Part shown: one piece after another, positions 16,168 to 25,166 of the stretch
How the letters are laid out: each line of letters starts with the position of its first letter
Numbering within the stretch: position 1 is the first letter of the stretch
DNA from: an uncultured Lachnospiraceae bacterium
GTDB lineage: Bacteria; Bacillota; Clostridia; Lachnospirales; Lachnospiraceae
Direction: 5' to 3'
NCBI GenBank assembly: GCA_958428365.1
Contig: CAUAFT010000009.1
Span: forward strand, 75,496 to 139,495
Length of the DNA stretch: 64,000 nucleotides
Program-made: the position numbers and the translations under genes
The notes under the pieces: model-generated
The model's input: the letters and a program-made list of their open reading frames with translations, nothing else
Told to the model about the DNA's origin: nothing
Database searches by the model: none

Positions 16168-17058
16168 CTATTCATATTCCAGCATGGCATCCATGTTTTC
16201 ATGAAGCCTGTCCAGATATTCCACCATATCTTTCCGCACTTCCTCATTGCGCAGAGCAAACTCAATGTTTGCCTGTAAAAATCCCATCTTGCTGCCCACG
16301 TCATAGCGGTGGCCTTTGAAATCATAGGCATAGACCTGCTGATCCTTCGCCAGACGTTTTAAGGCGTCAGTGAGCTGGATCTCTCCGCCGCAGCCCGCTC
16401 CCTGGGTCTCCAGATAGTCGAAGATCTCCGGCGTAATTATATATCTTCCAAGTACCGCCACCTGGGATGGAGCCTCCTCCATCTTCGGTTTTTCCACCAT
16501 ATCTGCTACCCGGTACACACGGTCCTCTACCTGGTCTCCGGCGATGATTCCATATTTGGATACCGCTTCCTTTTCCACGGTCTGGACTCCGAGGATGCTG
16601 GACTGATACTTGTCGAACTGTTCCATCATCTGTCCCAGACAAGGCTGTTTAGACACCACCACGTCATCTCCCAACAGGACGGCAAAGGGCTCGTTTCCAA
16701 TGAATTGTTTTGCCACCAGTACGGCATGTCCCAGCCCTCTTGGCTGTTTCTGGCGAATGTAATGGATGTTCGCCATATCGGCGATCTCCCTTACCATCTC
16801 CAGATACTCTTCTTTTCCACTCTTCTCCAGCTCCAGTTCCAGCTCGATGGAGCGGTCAAAATGATCCTCAATGGAACGCTTACTCCGTCCTGTTACAATG
16901 ATGATATCCTCCACTCCTGAGGCAACCGCTTCTTCAATGATGTACTGGATCGTCGGTTTGTCCACGATAGGAAGCATCTCCTTTGGCTGTGCCTTGGTTG
17001 CCGGCAGAAAGCGGGTTCCCAACCCCGCCGCCGGTATGATTGCTTTGCGTACTTTCAT
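16168..17058 (-). CDS. galU: UTP-glucose-1-phosphate uridylyltransferase
   Basis: 296 residues. Makes UDP-glucose for cell-envelope sugars. N-terminal nucleotide-binding signature KAIIPAAGLGTRFLPATKAQ then PKEMLPIVDKPTIQYIIEEA; later LGDDVV (metal Asp) and YDVGSKMGFLQANIEFAL, all GalU-type. Last gene of the murI-DUF1934-galU cluster; 11 bases separate it from DUF1934. Confidence 0.96.
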   Translation of the reverse strand: MKVRKAIIPAAGLGTRFLPATKAQPKEMLPIVDKPTIQYIIEEAVASGVEDIIIVTGRSKRSIEDHFDRSIELELELEKSGKEEYLEMVREIADMANIHYIRQKQPRGLGHAVLVAKQFIGNEPFAVLLGDDVVVSKQPCLGQMMEQFDKYQSSILGVQTVEKEAVSKYGIIAGDQVEDRVYRVADMVEKPKMEEAPSQVAVLGRYIITPEIFDYLETQGAGCGGEIQLTDALKRLAKDQQVYAYDFKGHRYDVGSKMGFLQANIEFALRNEEVRKDMVEYLDRLHENMDAMLEYE

Positions 17059-17069
17059 GTTCTTATCCC

Positions 17070-17519
17070 CTATGACTGTAATTTAAAATCTCCGGATTCC
17101 TTGGATTTGATGTTCATCTGGATCCTGCAGTCCGCCAGATGCTCATAATTTGCCTCCAGGGCGTACGCCACATTGACGTCAATGTTGTCCTCGGATTCCT
17201 CCACCTTTACCTGACCCGCGTCAATTCCGATAAAAATACTTCCGAACGGAGTCTGATAACAGGTCATGTTCTTTTTATTTTTTTCAAATACCATATGCAC
17301 ATTGGCGATTCCCTTTTTGGTGATATCCAGGTAATCCTCCGTGAGCTTGATGATATTTTTTGTCGTTCCCTCGAAGCCCTCCATGACTTCCTCATAGACA
17401 ATATAATGTTTTCCGTTTTTTTTATAATAATTTCCCGCCGTTACGATCTCGATGGGTTCTGCTTCCATCTCCTGGGCAAACTGAAGCCCGCTGATGGTCA
17501 GTATCACGTCTTTTGTCAT
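17070..17519 (-). CDS. DUF1934 family protein
   Basis: 149 residues of the DUF1934 family, a calycin-like beta-barrel. Visible features: TAGNYYKKNGKHYIVYEE, a segment of alternating hydrophobics with KNIIKLTEDYLDITKKG, and the TPFGSIFIGIDAGQV strand pair conserved in this family. Function is unknown; the genes are usually found next to cell-wall or tRNA-charging genes. Four bases separate its start from the murI stop, so co-translation is likely. Confidence 0.8.
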   Translation of the reverse strand: MTKDVILTISGLQFAQEMEAEPIEIVTAGNYYKKNGKHYIVYEEVMEGFEGTTKNIIKLTEDYLDITKKGIANVHMVFEKNKKNMTCYQTPFGSIFIGIDAGQVKVEESEDNIDVNVAYALEANYEHLADCRIQMNIKSKESGDFKLQS

Positions 17520-17523
17520 TTTA

Positions 17524-18363
17524 TTAATACTCCTCTATCGGAATGAGCTGGGTGCTCTCAATATCATATGGCAGGATGGAGTTGGCGAACTGCATGAACT
17601 TCTCCGCCGCATCGCTGACATAGAACTGATATTTTTTTTCTCCCTCGCCATGGTTTCCGTCGTTTGCAATTTTCTGCTCCTCTAAAAGCTGTTTTAACTC
17701 CACAGCCGTCTCGTAAGCGGGATTCACCAGATGAACGGCTTCTCCCATGATCTGTCCCACCATGGACCTAAGCAGAGGATAATGGGTGCATCCCAGGATC
17801 AGAGTATCGATGTCCGATTCCTGAAAAGGCTTCAAGTAGCGCCTTGCCACTGTCTCCGTCACCGGATCCTTCATCCATCCCTCTTCCACCAGAGGTACGA
17901 ACAATGGACAGGCCTTCCCCATGACTTCCGCCCTGCTGTTTTCCTTATGTATCATCTCGGTATAGATTCCGCTCTTCACCGTACCCTCGGTTCCGATGAC
18001 GCCGATCTTACCGTTTTTGGTGGTCTGCGCCGCCACCTTCGCCCCCGGCTTCACCACGCCTATGATGGGAATATCCAGCTCCGGGCGGATGGTCTCTAAC
18101 GCGTAGGCGCTGGCGGTGTTGCACGCCACCACGATCGCCTTGACGCCCTTGGTTTTTAAAAAGCGGATGATCTGCCTGGAATAACGGATGATGGTGTCCT
18201 GGGATTTGCTTCCGTAGGGTACCCGCGCCGTATCTCCGAAGTAAACGATTCGCTCATTGGGTATCTGCCGCATGATCTCCCTGGCAACGGTGAGACCGCC
18301 GACTCCGGAGTCGAAGACTCCGATTGGGGCATGGCAGATATCCTGATTTTCTATTTTGCTCAT
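17524..18363 (-). CDS. murI: glutamate racemase
   Basis: 279 residues. Supplies D-glutamate for peptidoglycan. IGVFDSGVGGLTVAREI at the N-terminus; catalytic cysteines in VVACNTASA and LGCTHYPLL; GVVKPGAKVAAQ between. ATG at 18363 is chosen over an in-frame TTG at 18375 because GGAG lies 6 bases upstream. First gene of murI-DUF1934-galU, with its own TTGAAT/TAGAAT promoter. Confidence 0.96.
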   Translation of the reverse strand: MSKIENQDICHAPIGVFDSGVGGLTVAREIMRQIPNERIVYFGDTARVPYGSKSQDTIIRYSRQIIRFLKTKGVKAIVVACNTASAYALETIRPELDIPIIGVVKPGAKVAAQTTKNGKIGVIGTEGTVKSGIYTEMIHKENSRAEVMGKACPLFVPLVEEGWMKDPVTETVARRYLKPFQESDIDTLILGCTHYPLLRSMVGQIMGEAVHLVNPAYETAVELKQLLEEQKIANDGNHGEGEKKYQFYVSDAAEKFMQFANSILPYDIESTQLIPIEEY

Positions 18364-18393
18364 ATGATTCTCCAAATTAGTAATATCTTATTT

Positions 18394-18422
18394 ATTCTAC
18401 CTGTTTTTATCCAAATATTCAA
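18394..18422 (-). promoter_or_regulatory. murI operon promoter
   Basis: Minus strand TTGAAT (18422-18417), 17-base spacer, TAGAAT (18399-18394), about 30 bases before the murI start. Confidence 0.6.
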
Positions 18423-18442
18423 GTTGGATTTGAAGGGTATTG

Positions 18443-19063
18443 TCAATCTATAATACGATTTAGGAAGGTGAGGTATTTGAACTGTATCTTATAATTATGA
18501 TTGTCTATGATAGAATCATATTCTTTTTCGGTCAATACTTCCTGCAAGGAGGTCTGAGCTTCCTGATCGATCACGCCGTACATGCTGCCCTGAAAGCACA
18601 TATTCGGGTACATGACGCACCACCAGTTTTTGCCGGAACCGTCTCCGATGACGACTTCTAGGGCTTCATATGTACCTGCGGGGAAGGAATAGCTGCCGTA
18701 TGTTTTGATTGGGAAATCCACCTGACCTACCAGAGCTTTTACCGGATAGGATTTACCTTCTTTTTTTATGACTTCCTCTGCGATCTTTTCAATATTATGC
18801 AGATTTTCGTTGGCAGTCTGTTCTGCTTCTTTTCGGCTGTTTACCTGTTTCATCTCGTCTTTCATGTAGAGTCCCACGGCGTCCCGGACTTTTAATTTCA
18901 GCTCCTGGTCCTCCTTGCTGTCGCTGTTGGCAATGACGTGGAAGCGCAGAATTTTTCCCGCGATCTCCTCCTGCATTTTTCTGTTTTCATAATACGTTTT
19001 TATCGGTATTGCCGTTAAGATCAGCAGTAATATAATCAAACCTTTTTTTCGGATTTTTTTCAT
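18443..19063 (-). CDS. spoIIR: stage II sporulation protein R
   Basis: 206 residues. Forespore-made secreted signal that triggers SpoIIGA cleavage of pro-SigE in the mother cell. N-terminal basic stretch and membrane/signal segment (GLIILLLILTAIPIKTYY), followed by the hallmark ILRFHVIANSDSKEDQELKL and KVRDAV segment, and a C-terminal NWWCVMYPNMCF region. Start 19063 is chosen for GAGGG 7 bases upstream; the longer frame has none. It follows the gerABC-like operon in the same direction, separated by 72 bases. Confidence 0.93.
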   Translation of the reverse strand: MKKIRKKGLIILLLILTAIPIKTYYENRKMQEEIAGKILRFHVIANSDSKEDQELKLKVRDAVGLYMKDEMKQVNSRKEAEQTANENLHNIEKIAEEVIKKEGKSYPVKALVGQVDFPIKTYGSYSFPAGTYEALEVVIGDGSGKNWWCVMYPNMCFQGSMYGVIDQEAQTSLQEVLTEKEYDSIIDNHNYKIQFKYLTFLNRIID

Positions 19064-19135
19064 TTTAATTCCCTCTTTCCCTGCATTCTGTAGAAGATAA
19101 ATAAGTAATGCCCGGAAAAAGGGAACCTTAAACAT

Positions 19136-20206
19136 TTATTTTACATTTACGATCTTTGCGTCCACCACGATCTCTGTCTCAAGCGCCTCCACATAGCCAC
19201 CCCGTTCTTCAAAATAGGTGTAAGATTTTCTATCGCGGTTTGCCAGTTTTTTATAGCTGTTGGTAAGATCGAATCCGCTTTTTTTACTCTGCTTCGCCGC
19301 CTCTGTCAGGTATTTTCCAAGCTCGGCTCCCAGCTTTTTCTCCGCCTCCTCCTGCTTTCTCCAATCTGTAATGCTGCCGTTTTCCAGGGCTGCCTCGCAG
19401 GAGATCTCCACTTTCAGCTTCATTTTTTCGCCGTCTCTTTCAAACTCATAGGAAGGTTTGATTCTGTTCAGTCTCCACTGGCGCCCTTTATCATCCTCGT
19501 AGGACTCTCCGCTTAACTTTCCCTGGATAAACAGACTGTCCATGGCTCTTAGAACGGGCACTTCCTTTAACGCCTTCCCGTCTTTCAGCACATAGGAAGC
19601 GATGACGGCCGGCCTTGCATCCTGCGCCCCCAGCACCGGAATATAGAGGGTTTCCATCTGGTTCGCGCGCTCGTCGTATAGTTTTCCAAGCGTCATGATC
19701 TGCTTATTTTTATAGTCCTCATCACTCTCTAACAGCTCTTCCAAATAGGTTCCCAGAGGTTTTTCCAGGTTTTTATCGAGAGAAAACAGCTCTTCCATGG
19801 GCATATCGGTCACAAAAAGATAGGTATTCCTCGCCATCAGCTCCTGGTTCATGGTATAGTCCACAAAATTCTGCAATTTTTCTTCGTCTTTCAAAAAATC
19901 CACGCTTAAGATCAACGCCTTATTATGAGATAGATCGATCCTCTTTGAATTATTTTTCTCATAGTCCTTCTGCATGGTAAAAAAATCCCTGCCCCGAACC
20001 ATTGCCTGGGTCGTATCGCTTCCATCCGCATTCTCATTTGCCACTTCCGACAACACCGGAAAATTAAAGACCAAAAGGCAGTCCTCCTCCTCTTTTTCCA
20101 TGCCCACTGCCAGGGGAAAACTGCGGTTTTCCAGCTCATGATCCCCACAACCGCACAAAAGAACCGCCATAAAGGCAATCACGATGAAAAGCCTCTTTTT
20201 ATTCAT
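19136..20206 (-). CDS. Ger(x)C-type spore germination lipoprotein
   Basis: 356 residues. C subunit of a GerA-type nutrient germinant receptor, lipid-anchored on the outer face of the spore inner membrane. Lipoprotein signal MNKKRLFIVIAFMAVLLCGC; ENRSFPLAVGME and NKALILSVDF segments and a C-terminal GFDLTNSYKKLANRD region fit the GerAC family. Its start overlaps the end of the gerB-like gene by 8 bases. Third cistron in the A-B-C order normal for these receptors. Confidence 0.9.
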   Translation of the reverse strand: MNKKRLFIVIAFMAVLLCGCGDHELENRSFPLAVGMEKEEEDCLLVFNFPVLSEVANENADGSDTTQAMVRGRDFFTMQKDYEKNNSKRIDLSHNKALILSVDFLKDEEKLQNFVDYTMNQELMARNTYLFVTDMPMEELFSLDKNLEKPLGTYLEELLESDEDYKNKQIMTLGKLYDERANQMETLYIPVLGAQDARPAVIASYVLKDGKALKEVPVLRAMDSLFIQGKLSGESYEDDKGRQWRLNRIKPSYEFERDGEKMKLKVEISCEAALENGSITDWRKQEEAEKKLGAELGKYLTEAAKQSKKSGFDLTNSYKKLANRDRKSYTYFEERGGYVEALETEIVVDAKIVNVK

Positions 20207-21293
20207 GTCTCATCCTCCTTTTTCTACGCACCAGAACATAGGAAAGCAGCGGGATCAAAACGGATAAGGGAACTGCCGCCCCATAAAAGAGCTTCCGGAG
20301 CAGATCCAAAAAAAGCAGGGAATCCCAGCACGCCTTTGCCACGAAGTAGACCAGCACCAGAACCAGCAGAGCCGGATACTTCTTTTTTTTCAGAGAGAAG
20401 GTTCTCATGAAGATATCCACACTGTGAAAGATCGTATGATCCATCAGCGCATAGAGGGCAAAAAACCAGATTCCCACCATTACCGCGTCAAACCTTTCCA
20501 AAAATCCCCCCGGCAGCTCCACCATGCTCATCAATACCACCACGGAATAAGGCGTTTTTGCCAATGCCTTCGTTCCAAAAATTCCCGTCAGCAGAAGATA
20601 GATCACAAAGAGCAGGATCCCGGTAGTTCCAAGCGCCCTTCCTGCGGTTCCTTTCAGTTTTTCCTCCCCGGCGCAGAAAGGTTTTAAAAACAGGATGAAA
20701 AAAATCCAGGAAAAGAGCCCGAATACCAGATAGAAACTTTTACAAAAATCCATGCCGCTGTCATACAAAAGGGGCGCCCACTTGTCCATGTCCACACTTC
20801 CCACTGAGAGCGCCAGCATGATCAGGAACAGTCCCGCAAGGGTCCAGAACAGGATCTCATAGACCCTGACCCGGCACTCCAATCCCCCATAGATTCCATA
20901 GGCTCCAGTCAGAAGGAGCAATACCAGGATCAATAGAAAAGGCTCCTGATGCAATAGATTCTGTAGCACCAGATCACAGATGGTATAAGCTGCAAACCCG
21001 CTGATACAGACAAAATAGACAAAATAAAAGATCAGACAAATATCTGAGAGCTTCGTGCCGAACGCCTCCCTCAAAAGGGCATAGTAATCCTGATCCATTT
21101 CTCCAAGGCAGGCTCCCAGCAAAACCAGAAATAAAAACGCCGCCGCCATTCCCAAGAGGATCGCCAGGCTTCCGTCGATCCCGCTTGCACCGGCAAGCGC
21201 CTGGGGAAGGATCAGGGACGTAATACCGAAAAGAGAAAAGATCATCAACCTCTTTATCTGACGTGGAGATATTTTTCCATTGCTCGCAAACAT
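20199..21293 (-). CDS. GerB-type endospore germination permease
   Basis: 364 residues. B subunit of a GerA-type receptor, an APC-fold membrane protein with about ten hydrophobic helices. Opens with the family's conserved ISPRQIKRLMIFSLFG, then ITSLILPQALAGASGIDGS, and ends in a short basic tail. It probably binds the germinant. Start 21293 is 2 bases after the gerA-like stop, with an AGAGGAAG site. The germinant cannot be predicted. Confidence 0.92.
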   Translation of the reverse strand: MFASNGKISPRQIKRLMIFSLFGITSLILPQALAGASGIDGSLAILLGMAAAFLFLVLLGACLGEMDQDYYALLREAFGTKLSDICLIFYFVYFVCISGFAAYTICDLVLQNLLHQEPFLLILVLLLLTGAYGIYGGLECRVRVYEILFWTLAGLFLIMLALSVGSVDMDKWAPLLYDSGMDFCKSFYLVFGLFSWIFFILFLKPFCAGEEKLKGTAGRALGTTGILLFVIYLLLTGIFGTKALAKTPYSVVVLMSMVELPGGFLERFDAVMVGIWFFALYALMDHTIFHSVDIFMRTFSLKKKKYPALLVLVLVYFVAKACWDSLLFLDLLRKLFYGAAVPLSVLIPLLSYVLVRRKRRMRHE

Positions 21294-21295
21294 AC

Positions 21296-22792
21296 TTACT
21301 TCCTCCTGCGCAGACGCGTCTTATTTTTCCTACTTGCAAAAATAGGTCTCTTTTTCAACCAGTAGATCGGCATACGACAGAAGGAATCCCTCTCATCCTC
21401 ATAATCCGTAAGCTCCGCCCCCACATAGGGCGTCAGATAAGGGATCCCGAAGCTTCTTAACCGCGCCAGATGGATCAGCACCAGAAGCAGAGCCGCTAAA
21501 AATCCGAAGAATCCCAGCCATGCACACATGAGAATAAAGAAAAATTTTAAAATCCGAAATGCCGTGGCAAATTCCTCGTTGGGGATCGCAAAGGAACAGA
21601 GCGCTGTAAATGCCACCACGATCACCACCACGGGGCTGACGATATTCGCCTCCACCGCCGCCTGTCCGATGATAAGTCCGCCCACAATGCCAATGGTATT
21701 GCCCATAGCTCCCGGCAGACGGACGCCCGCCTCCCGCAAAAGCTCAAAAGAAAGCTCCATTAAGATCACCTCAAAGACCGCCGGAAAGGGAACTCCCTGT
21801 CTCGCCGCCGCAAAGGACAGGATCAATGTAGTAGGCAATAGCTGAGTATGAAAATTCGTCACCGCCAGATAAAGCCCCGGCAGGGTCATGGCAAAAAAGG
21901 ACGCCAGATAACGGATGATCCTCCCAAAAGAAGCGATCTCAAACCGATTGTAATAGTCGTCACTGGTCTGAATAAAAGAATTATAATCCGTAGGCAGGAT
22001 CAACGCCCCCGGAGAATTGTCGCATAAGAGCACCACCCGCCCCTCCAGAACAGACATTGCCGCCCGGTCAGGGCGCAGAGTCGTCTGAAACTGCGGAAAC
22101 GGCGAGAACCAATCCTTCTCCGCAAGCTGCTCGATCACCCCGCTGTCCATCACTCCGTCAATCTCAAATCCCTCCAGCCTCCGGTCGATCTCCTCCAACA
22201 CCTCTTTCGGAGCGATCCCCTCCATGTACAAAAGGCTGATATTTGTCTTGCTGCGCACACCCGCTTTCCTCTCCGCCACCTTGAGCTGGGGCGACCGGAT
22301 CCTTTTGCGCACCAGCGCCACATTCGCCTTCACCGAATCCGTAAATCCCTCGTTGGATCCCCGGACCACCTTCTCCGAATCCGTCTTGGTAACTCCCATC
22401 CCCGGATAACCCTTATCCTCTATCTTGATCGCCCTGGAAAATCCATCCACCAGCAACAGCGCAGCCCCCGTAAGCATCCCATCCGCCGCTTCCTCAATAG
22501 TCTCAAAATATCCAATATCCGACACCCCAAGACTGTTTTTCTCAAGCGCCTCATAGACCTCTTCTGCGCTCATAGCGCAAAGCCCGCTCAGCATCCTCCC
22601 CAGCGCTCCCTCATCTATCATCATATTCCCCACCGTGGTCTCAATAAACGCCACCATACAGGCAATCTCATGATCCTCCCCCAAAAACAACTGATTATGC
22701 TTCAAATCACTGCATCCCTCAAACAGCTCTAAAAAGACCTTACTATCTTCCTCAAGCCTCCCAGTAATCCGATGCTTTTCCTGTTCTTTCAT
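21296..22792 (-). CDS. GerA-type spore germination protein, A subunit
   Basis: 498 residues. A subunit of a nutrient germinant receptor: soluble N-terminal half (about 1-280, with GCSDLKHNQLFLG and a KTNISLLYMEGIAP core) and a C-terminal half with several membrane spans (FFAMTLPGLYLAVTNFH, LLREAGVRLPGAMGNTIGIV). Start 22792 has GAGGTG 8 bases upstream; the ATG at 22798 would be only 2 bases from it. Heads the A-B-C operon, with spoIIR downstream. Expected to be made in the forespore. Confidence 0.92.
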   Translation of the reverse strand: MKEQEKHRITGRLEEDSKVFLELFEGCSDLKHNQLFLGEDHEIACMVAFIETTVGNMMIDEGALGRMLSGLCAMSAEEVYEALEKNSLGVSDIGYFETIEEAADGMLTGAALLLVDGFSRAIKIEDKGYPGMGVTKTDSEKVVRGSNEGFTDSVKANVALVRKRIRSPQLKVAERKAGVRSKTNISLLYMEGIAPKEVLEEIDRRLEGFEIDGVMDSGVIEQLAEKDWFSPFPQFQTTLRPDRAAMSVLEGRVVLLCDNSPGALILPTDYNSFIQTSDDYYNRFEIASFGRIIRYLASFFAMTLPGLYLAVTNFHTQLLPTTLILSFAAARQGVPFPAVFEVILMELSFELLREAGVRLPGAMGNTIGIVGGLIIGQAAVEANIVSPVVVIVVAFTALCSFAIPNEEFATAFRILKFFFILMCAWLGFFGFLAALLLVLIHLARLRSFGIPYLTPYVGAELTDYEDERDSFCRMPIYWLKKRPIFASRKNKTRLRRRK

Positions 22793-22861
22793 AATCATAT
22801 CACCTCAAATCCAAACTCCGTACCCCTGTGTCCCAGCATTTTTTCCTGAACCTCCAACACA

Positions 22862-22970
22862 GATGAAAAAGAATCCCGCATAGCGGGATTCTCCGCCTGC
22901 GGCAGATCGCCTCTGCGATATAATTCCTCTTTGCCGCAGTGCGCTTCTGCCCGGAGGACTTTTTATTTCA
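22862..22970 (-). repeat. multi-hairpin dispersed repeat, copy B
   Basis: Inverse-orientation copy of the element at 4568-4672, with hairpins AATCCCGCATAGCGGGATT, TCCGCCTGCGGCAGA and GATCGCCTCTGCGAT. It continues into ATAGGAAATCAAAAGGATTTTCCTAT up to about 23000, an extension shared with 25031-25080. It lies in the 5' region of the gerA-like operon. An apparent 153-codon minus-strand frame over this area is not a gene. Confidence 0.8.
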
Positions 22971-23000
22971 TAGGAAATCAAAAGGATTTTCCTATTGAAT

Positions 23001-23034
23001 AAAAAAAGAGACAAGTCCACCTCATCTCTTTTTA
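23001..23034. terminator. hairpin with A/T tracts
   Basis: AAAAAGAGA pairs with TCTCTTTTT across a 13-base loop (23003-23032). Looks like a bidirectional terminator between the repeat and the rod element. Confidence 0.5.
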
Positions 23035-23100
23035 ATATCCACAATTTCCATTTTTTTATACCACACACATACCAAGTCAACGTATCGAAAGCCTGTTTCA

Positions 23101-23355
23101 AAATGTGTTGGCAATCTGTACAAATATATTTCTGCTGTTGAGACTTGCAAAGGATATTAGAATTTCTTAGTGTTCTGACTATATCAGCAATTCCCAGACA
23201 GGACGTCTGGGAAAGGCACATCTGAGCCATGGATGGCGAATATGTGCCGGTTGTGTCCGTCACCATTCCAACCTCAAACAGAACACTTAGAAATTCTTAT
23301 ATCCTTTGCACGGAACAACTGCGGAAATATATTTGTACAGATTGCCAACACATTT
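23101..23355. ncRNA. rod-like structured element, family copy 2
   Basis: Outer arms 23101-23132 (AAATGTGTTGGCAATCTGTA onward) and 23324-23355 are perfectly complementary over 32 bases, yet share no sequence with the arms of the copy at 12559. Core as in that copy: TTAGAATTTCTTAG / CTTAGAAATTCTTA with the same two T-T mismatches; hairpin 1 CCCAGAC-AGGAC-GTCTGGG (23193-23211); hairpin 2 GGCACAT...ATGTGCC (23215-23248) with inner GCC-ATGGAT-GGC. The stem changes are compensatory. It fills the space between the GntR gene end and the gerA-like operon. Confidence 0.75.
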
Positions 23356-23374
23356 CCCCCAACATCCATCCCCA

Positions 23375-24049
23375 TTAATCCTGATCCCGAATAATCCTTT
23401 TCACCACTTCCGCCTGCTTCTCCACATGCACTCTCATCGCCTCCACAACCCGTTCTTTTTCATGGCTGTCCAGCGCCTGTAAGATCTCCCTGTGCTCCCG
23501 GATCAGTGTCGGATGGGATTTCCCGGTTTTCAGATACTCCACACGATAGCGGTAAATCTGCTCCCGGAGATTATCCAGCATGGTATTCAGCTTCTTATTT
23601 CCCGCCGCCTTATAGATCACATCATGGAACTCCACATCTGCCTCTGCGATCTTCTTCAAATCCCCTTGCTTGATACTGTTTTCAAACTGTAATGCCTTGT
23701 TCTCCAGCTCCCGGATCTCTTCCTTTGTGATATTATCACACGCCAGCTTCACCGCCAGTTCGTCCAGCACCTCCCGGATCTGCAAAACGTCCTCCATATC
23801 CTCCTCCGTCATCCTTGCGACCTCCGCTCCTCTGCGGGGCATGGTAACGGCTAGCCCTTCCTGCTCCAGCATTCGGATCGCCTCCCGGATCGGAGTACGG
23901 GAAACCCCCAACTTGGAGGCAAGCTGTAACTCCATCAGCCTCTCTCCCGGCTTCAGCTCCCCTTTTAAGATCGCCTCCCGAAGCGTATGGAACACCACGT
24001 CCCGCAAAGGAAGATATGCATCCGTATTTAATTTCAGATTATCTGTCAT
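23375..24049 (-). CDS. GntR-family regulator, FadR/FCD subfamily
   Basis: 224 residues. N-terminal winged helix (about 10-75: REAILKGELKPGERLMELQL then LGVSRTPIREAIRMLEQEGL) is a GntR domain. The C-terminal 130 residues are the all-helical FCD ligand domain with EFHDVIYKAAGNKKL and EHREILQALDSHE carrying the metal-binding Asp/His positions. Effector unknown, often an organic acid. AGGAGG lies 5 bases before the ATG. It is downstream of ispE with a 9-base gap and likely co-transcribed. Confidence 0.9.
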   Translation of the reverse strand: MTDNLKLNTDAYLPLRDVVFHTLREAILKGELKPGERLMELQLASKLGVSRTPIREAIRMLEQEGLAVTMPRRGAEVARMTEEDMEDVLQIREVLDELAVKLACDNITKEEIRELENKALQFENSIKQGDLKKIAEADVEFHDVIYKAAGNKKLNTMLDNLREQIYRYRVEYLKTGKSHPTLIREHREILQALDSHEKERVVEAMRVHVEKQAEVVKRIIRDQD

Positions 24050-24058
24050 AGGTTCCTC

Positions 24059-24931
24059 CTACTTTCTGTTGTTGTATATAGTGGTGAGATAGAGCTGTTT
24101 TGCCAGTCCGCTCTTTCGCACAGCCTTATATGCTCTCTTCGCTGTTCTCTCATTTTCAAAAAGTCCGAATACCGTAGGACCGCTGCCGCTCATCAGGGCA
24201 TTGAGAGCGCCGACATTCACCATGATCTCCTTCAACTGTGCAATCTCCGGGTAATGTTCCACGGTAACCGTCTCCAGAATATTCCCCATATCAGCCGCCG
24301 TTCCCCTCAGATCTTTTTTCTCAATATCTTCGATCAGTCTGTGGATATCGGGATGGGGCGTGTTCTCATCCAGCCGCAGGTTCTCATAGACAAATTTTGT
24401 GGATACAGAGACTCCCGGCTTTGCCACCAGCACCGGACACTTCGGCATTGGAGGAAGCGCCGTCAGCTTCTCGCCGATCCCCTCCGCCAAAGCGGTTCCC
24501 CGCATGAGACAGTATGGTACATCCGCCCCGATCTTCACCCCACGCTCCTTGAGCTGTTCCATGGTAAGACCCAGATCAAACATCTTATTCAATCCATAGA
24601 GAGCTGCCGCCGCATCCGTACTTCCTCCCGCCATTCCTGCCGCCACCGGAATATGCTTCTCCAGACGAACCTCAATTCCCTCCTGAATGGAAAACTCATC
24701 CATCAGCAGCTTTGACGCCTTATAGATCAGATTGTTCTCATTCACCGGAAGATAATAGAGATTGGAGGATATCCGTATTCCCGGCTCCTTCGTCTTTTTG
24801 ATCTGCAGCCTGTCAAACAGATGGATGGTCTGCATGATCATAGAGACCTCGTGGTAACCGTCCTCCCGCTTTCTCAACACATCCAGACCAATATTAATTT
24901 TTGCAAGAGCTTTTAACTTTAATTCGTCCAT
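24059..24931 (-). CDS. ispE: 4-diphosphocytidyl-2-C-methyl-D-erythritol kinase
   Basis: 290 residues. GHMP kinase of the MEP isoprenoid pathway. KALAKINIGLDVLRKREDGYHEV at the start (shown in part), the GHMP ATP loop PVAAGMAGGSTDAAAALYGL at about 95-115, and the C-terminal LMSGSGPTVFGLFE glycine-rich motif. Followed by the GntR gene. No ribosome problem; the start has a purine-rich AAGGA site. Confidence 0.95.
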   Translation of the reverse strand: MDELKLKALAKINIGLDVLRKREDGYHEVSMIMQTIHLFDRLQIKKTKEPGIRISSNLYYLPVNENNLIYKASKLLMDEFSIQEGIEVRLEKHIPVAAGMAGGSTDAAAALYGLNKMFDLGLTMEQLKERGVKIGADVPYCLMRGTALAEGIGEKLTALPPMPKCPVLVAKPGVSVSTKFVYENLRLDENTPHPDIHRLIEDIEKKDLRGTAADMGNILETVTVEHYPEIAQLKEIMVNVGALNALMSGSGPTVFGLFENERTAKRAYKAVRKSGLAKQLYLTTIYNNRK

Positions 24932-25030
24932 GTCCTTCTCCTGTACATTGTATACAAAATACTTTAGACTGATATTGCAAAAATGTCAAGAGGGTTTCTG
25001 GTATAAAATATGCTGTCAGAGACATGGTTC

Positions 25031-25080
25031 TGCCCGGAGGACTTTTTCATTTATAGGAAATCAAAAGGATTTTCCTATAA
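25031..25080 (-). repeat. dispersed repeat, partial copy C
   Basis: CTGCCCGGAGGACTTTTTC then a TATAGGAAATC-AAAA-GGATTTTCCTATA palindrome. It matches the edge and flank of the copy at 22862-23000 but lacks the multi-hairpin part, so it is a truncated copy. Confidence 0.65.
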
Positions 25081-25083
25081 AAT

Positions 25084-25115
25084 GAAGAAGAGGTGTGAAA
25101 TCCACACCTCTTCTT
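25084..25115. terminator. terminator after the 199-residue protein gene
   Basis: AAGAAGAGGTGTG and CACACCTCTTCTT form a 13-bp stem with a 5-base loop; on the minus strand it is followed by CATTTTAT. Confidence 0.65.
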
Positions 25116-25166
25116 AGAATCTGTATAGAACTGTCATTCTTTTCGGCTTTCAAAAAACCCTGCTTC

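Noticed and set aside
22805..23266. 153-codon minus-strand ORF
   Set aside because: It runs through the hairpin repeat and half of the rod element, has no domain and no ribosome site; the repeats explain the open frame.
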